Of a DNA stretch of 5,096 nucleotides, positions 4,224 to 5,096 are shown one piece after another. Below the pieces are notes generated by a model. It ran no database searches. It saw only the letters and a list, made by a program, of their open reading frames with translations, and was not told where the DNA came from. Source of the stretch: Clostridiaceae bacterium (GTDB lineage Bacteria > Bacillota > Clostridia > DSM-8532); NCBI GenBank assembly GCA_012842645.1, contig DUSJ01000240.1, positions 1 through 5,096 of the forward strand, given 5' to 3'. Position numbers and translations under genes: made by a program. Every line of letters starts with the position of its first letter. Position 1 is the stretch's first letter.

Positions 4224-5096
4224 ATGGAAACAAACAGCAAAAACTATGGATGGATCGCTCCTTTAGCGGATTTGGCCACGAAATGCAGCGCAATCGATCC
4301 TGAGCTTTACACCAAGTACGATGTGAAGAGGGGGCTTCGGGATATAAGCGGCAGGGGTGTGCTTGCCGGGCTTACCGAGATAGGTGAAGTCCATGCTTAT
4401 ATCATCGATGAAAGCGAAATGGTTCCTTGCCCGGGAAAACTCTATTACCGGGGATATGATATCGAAGATATCGTTCAGGGATTTATGTCCGAAAACAGGC
4501 TTGGTTTTGAAGAAACCTGCTATCTGCTCCTGTTTGGGGAATTGCCTGATGAAAAGAGCCTTAAGGATTTCGAGAAGCATCTTGGCCAGCTGAGAAAACT
4601 TCCTGCCGACTTTACACGGGATATGATCATGAAAGCGCCATGCAAGGATCTTATGAACATCCTGGCCAGAAGCGTTCTCGCTTTATACTGTTTTGACGAC
4701 AATGCCGATGACATTTCAATTCCGAATGTTCTGAGGCAGTGTCTTGAAATGATTGCTTATTTCCCGCTGCTGGCAGTCTATGGATACCAAGCGTATACCC
4801 ACTATTTTAAAAACAGCAGCCTTTATATTCACAGCCCCAAGCCTGAGCTGAGCACAGCGGAGAATTTCCTTCACATGCTGAGACCGGACAGCAAGTATTC
4901 CCGGCTTGAAGCGGAACTGCTTGACCTGGCGCTGGTACTTCACGCCGAGCACGGCGGAGGCAACAACTCTACATTTACGGCCCATGTGGTAACTTCCACC
5001 GGGACCGATACCTATTCGGTCATGGCAGCGGCGCTGGGCTCGCTGAAGGGGCCGAGACACGGAGGAGCCAATATCAAGGTAGTACAGATGTTCGAC
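4224..5096 (+). CDS. Citrate synthase family protein (3' end missing)
   Basis: This is an enzyme of the citrate/2-methylcitrate synthase family, which condenses acetyl-CoA (or propionyl-CoA) with oxaloacetate at the entry to the TCA cycle. The 291 residues run open to the right edge; clostridial homologues are about 450 aa, so about a third is missing. Near the N-terminus are RDISGRGVLAGLTEIG (39-54) and GKLYYRGYDIEDIV (71-84), the family's substrate-side entry motif. The active-site segment LHAEHGGGNNSTF (239-251) carries a catalytic His, and GPRHGGAN (276-283) carries the second, H279. The third catalytic residue, an Asp, would lie beyond the window. AGGAGGTGG (4208-4216), 7 nt upstream, fixes the start. 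It is divergent from yjfB. The residues seen fit the common Si-type fold, not the unrelated Re-citrate synthase. Citrate versus methylcitrate preference cannot be told. Confidence 0.93.
   Translation, partial: METNSKNYGWIAPLADLATKCSAIDPELYTKYDVKRGLRDISGRGVLAGLTEIGEVHAYIIDESEMVPCPGKLYYRGYDIEDIVQGFMSENRLGFEETCYLLLFGELPDEKSLKDFEKHLGQLRKLPADFTRDMIMKAPCKDLMNILARSVLALYCFDDNADDISIPNVLRQCLEMIAYFPLLAVYGYQAYTHYFKNSSLYIHSPKPELSTAENFLHMLRPDSKYSRLEAELLDLALVLHAEHGGGNNSTFTAHVVTSTGTDTYSVMAAALGSLKGPRHGGANIKVVQMFD

Noticed and set aside
4263..5060. Minus-strand open frames of 64 to 114 codons
   Set aside because: They are antisense to the citrate synthase frame, whose catalytic motifs are continuous to the right edge; they have no family features.

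Overview
The window looks like chromosomal DNA from a Gram-positive Firmicute, most likely a clostridial anaerobe. The signs are strong AGGAGG-type ribosome binding sites, consensus sigma-A promoters, a lipoprotein-anchored ABC solute-binding protein, a YjfB-family small motility protein and a clostridial-style citrate synthase. Genus assignment is inference; the sequence alone does not fix it.

Layout. Positions 1-2785 hold three minus-strand genes of a carbohydrate-type (CUT1/MalFG-like) ABC importer, in transcription order: solute-binding lipoprotein (2785-1454), a strong intercistronic stem-loop (1395-1437), MalF-type permease (1346-456) and MalG-type permease (388 to beyond the left edge). 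Positions 2786-3062 are the promoter and a roughly 200-nt leader of this operon. Positions 3079-3720 encode a GntR-family, FCD-subfamily regulator, also on the minus strand, with a classical terminator overlapping its last codons. Positions 3886-4062 hold a 58-aa YjfB-like gene on the minus strand with its own promoter and terminator. From 4224 to the right edge a plus-strand citrate synthase begins, divergent from yjfB and truncated by the window.

How it fits together. The regulator sits directly upstream of the transporter, and both promoters carry similar TATAC/GTATA elements placed at 11-bp steps over the -10 and start region. I infer that the regulator represses both itself and the transporter until a ligand binds. 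FCD regulators usually sense small carboxylic or sugar acids, so the importer may take up a sugar-acid-containing saccharide; this is inference. No ATPase gene is visible, so the importer either uses one encoded beyond the left edge or a shared ATPase elsewhere. YjfB and citrate synthase appear to be separate transcription units.

I see no mobile element, CRISPR array, tRNA or rRNA, and no clearly new biological system. The most interesting signal is the helically phased repeat array in the two promoters.
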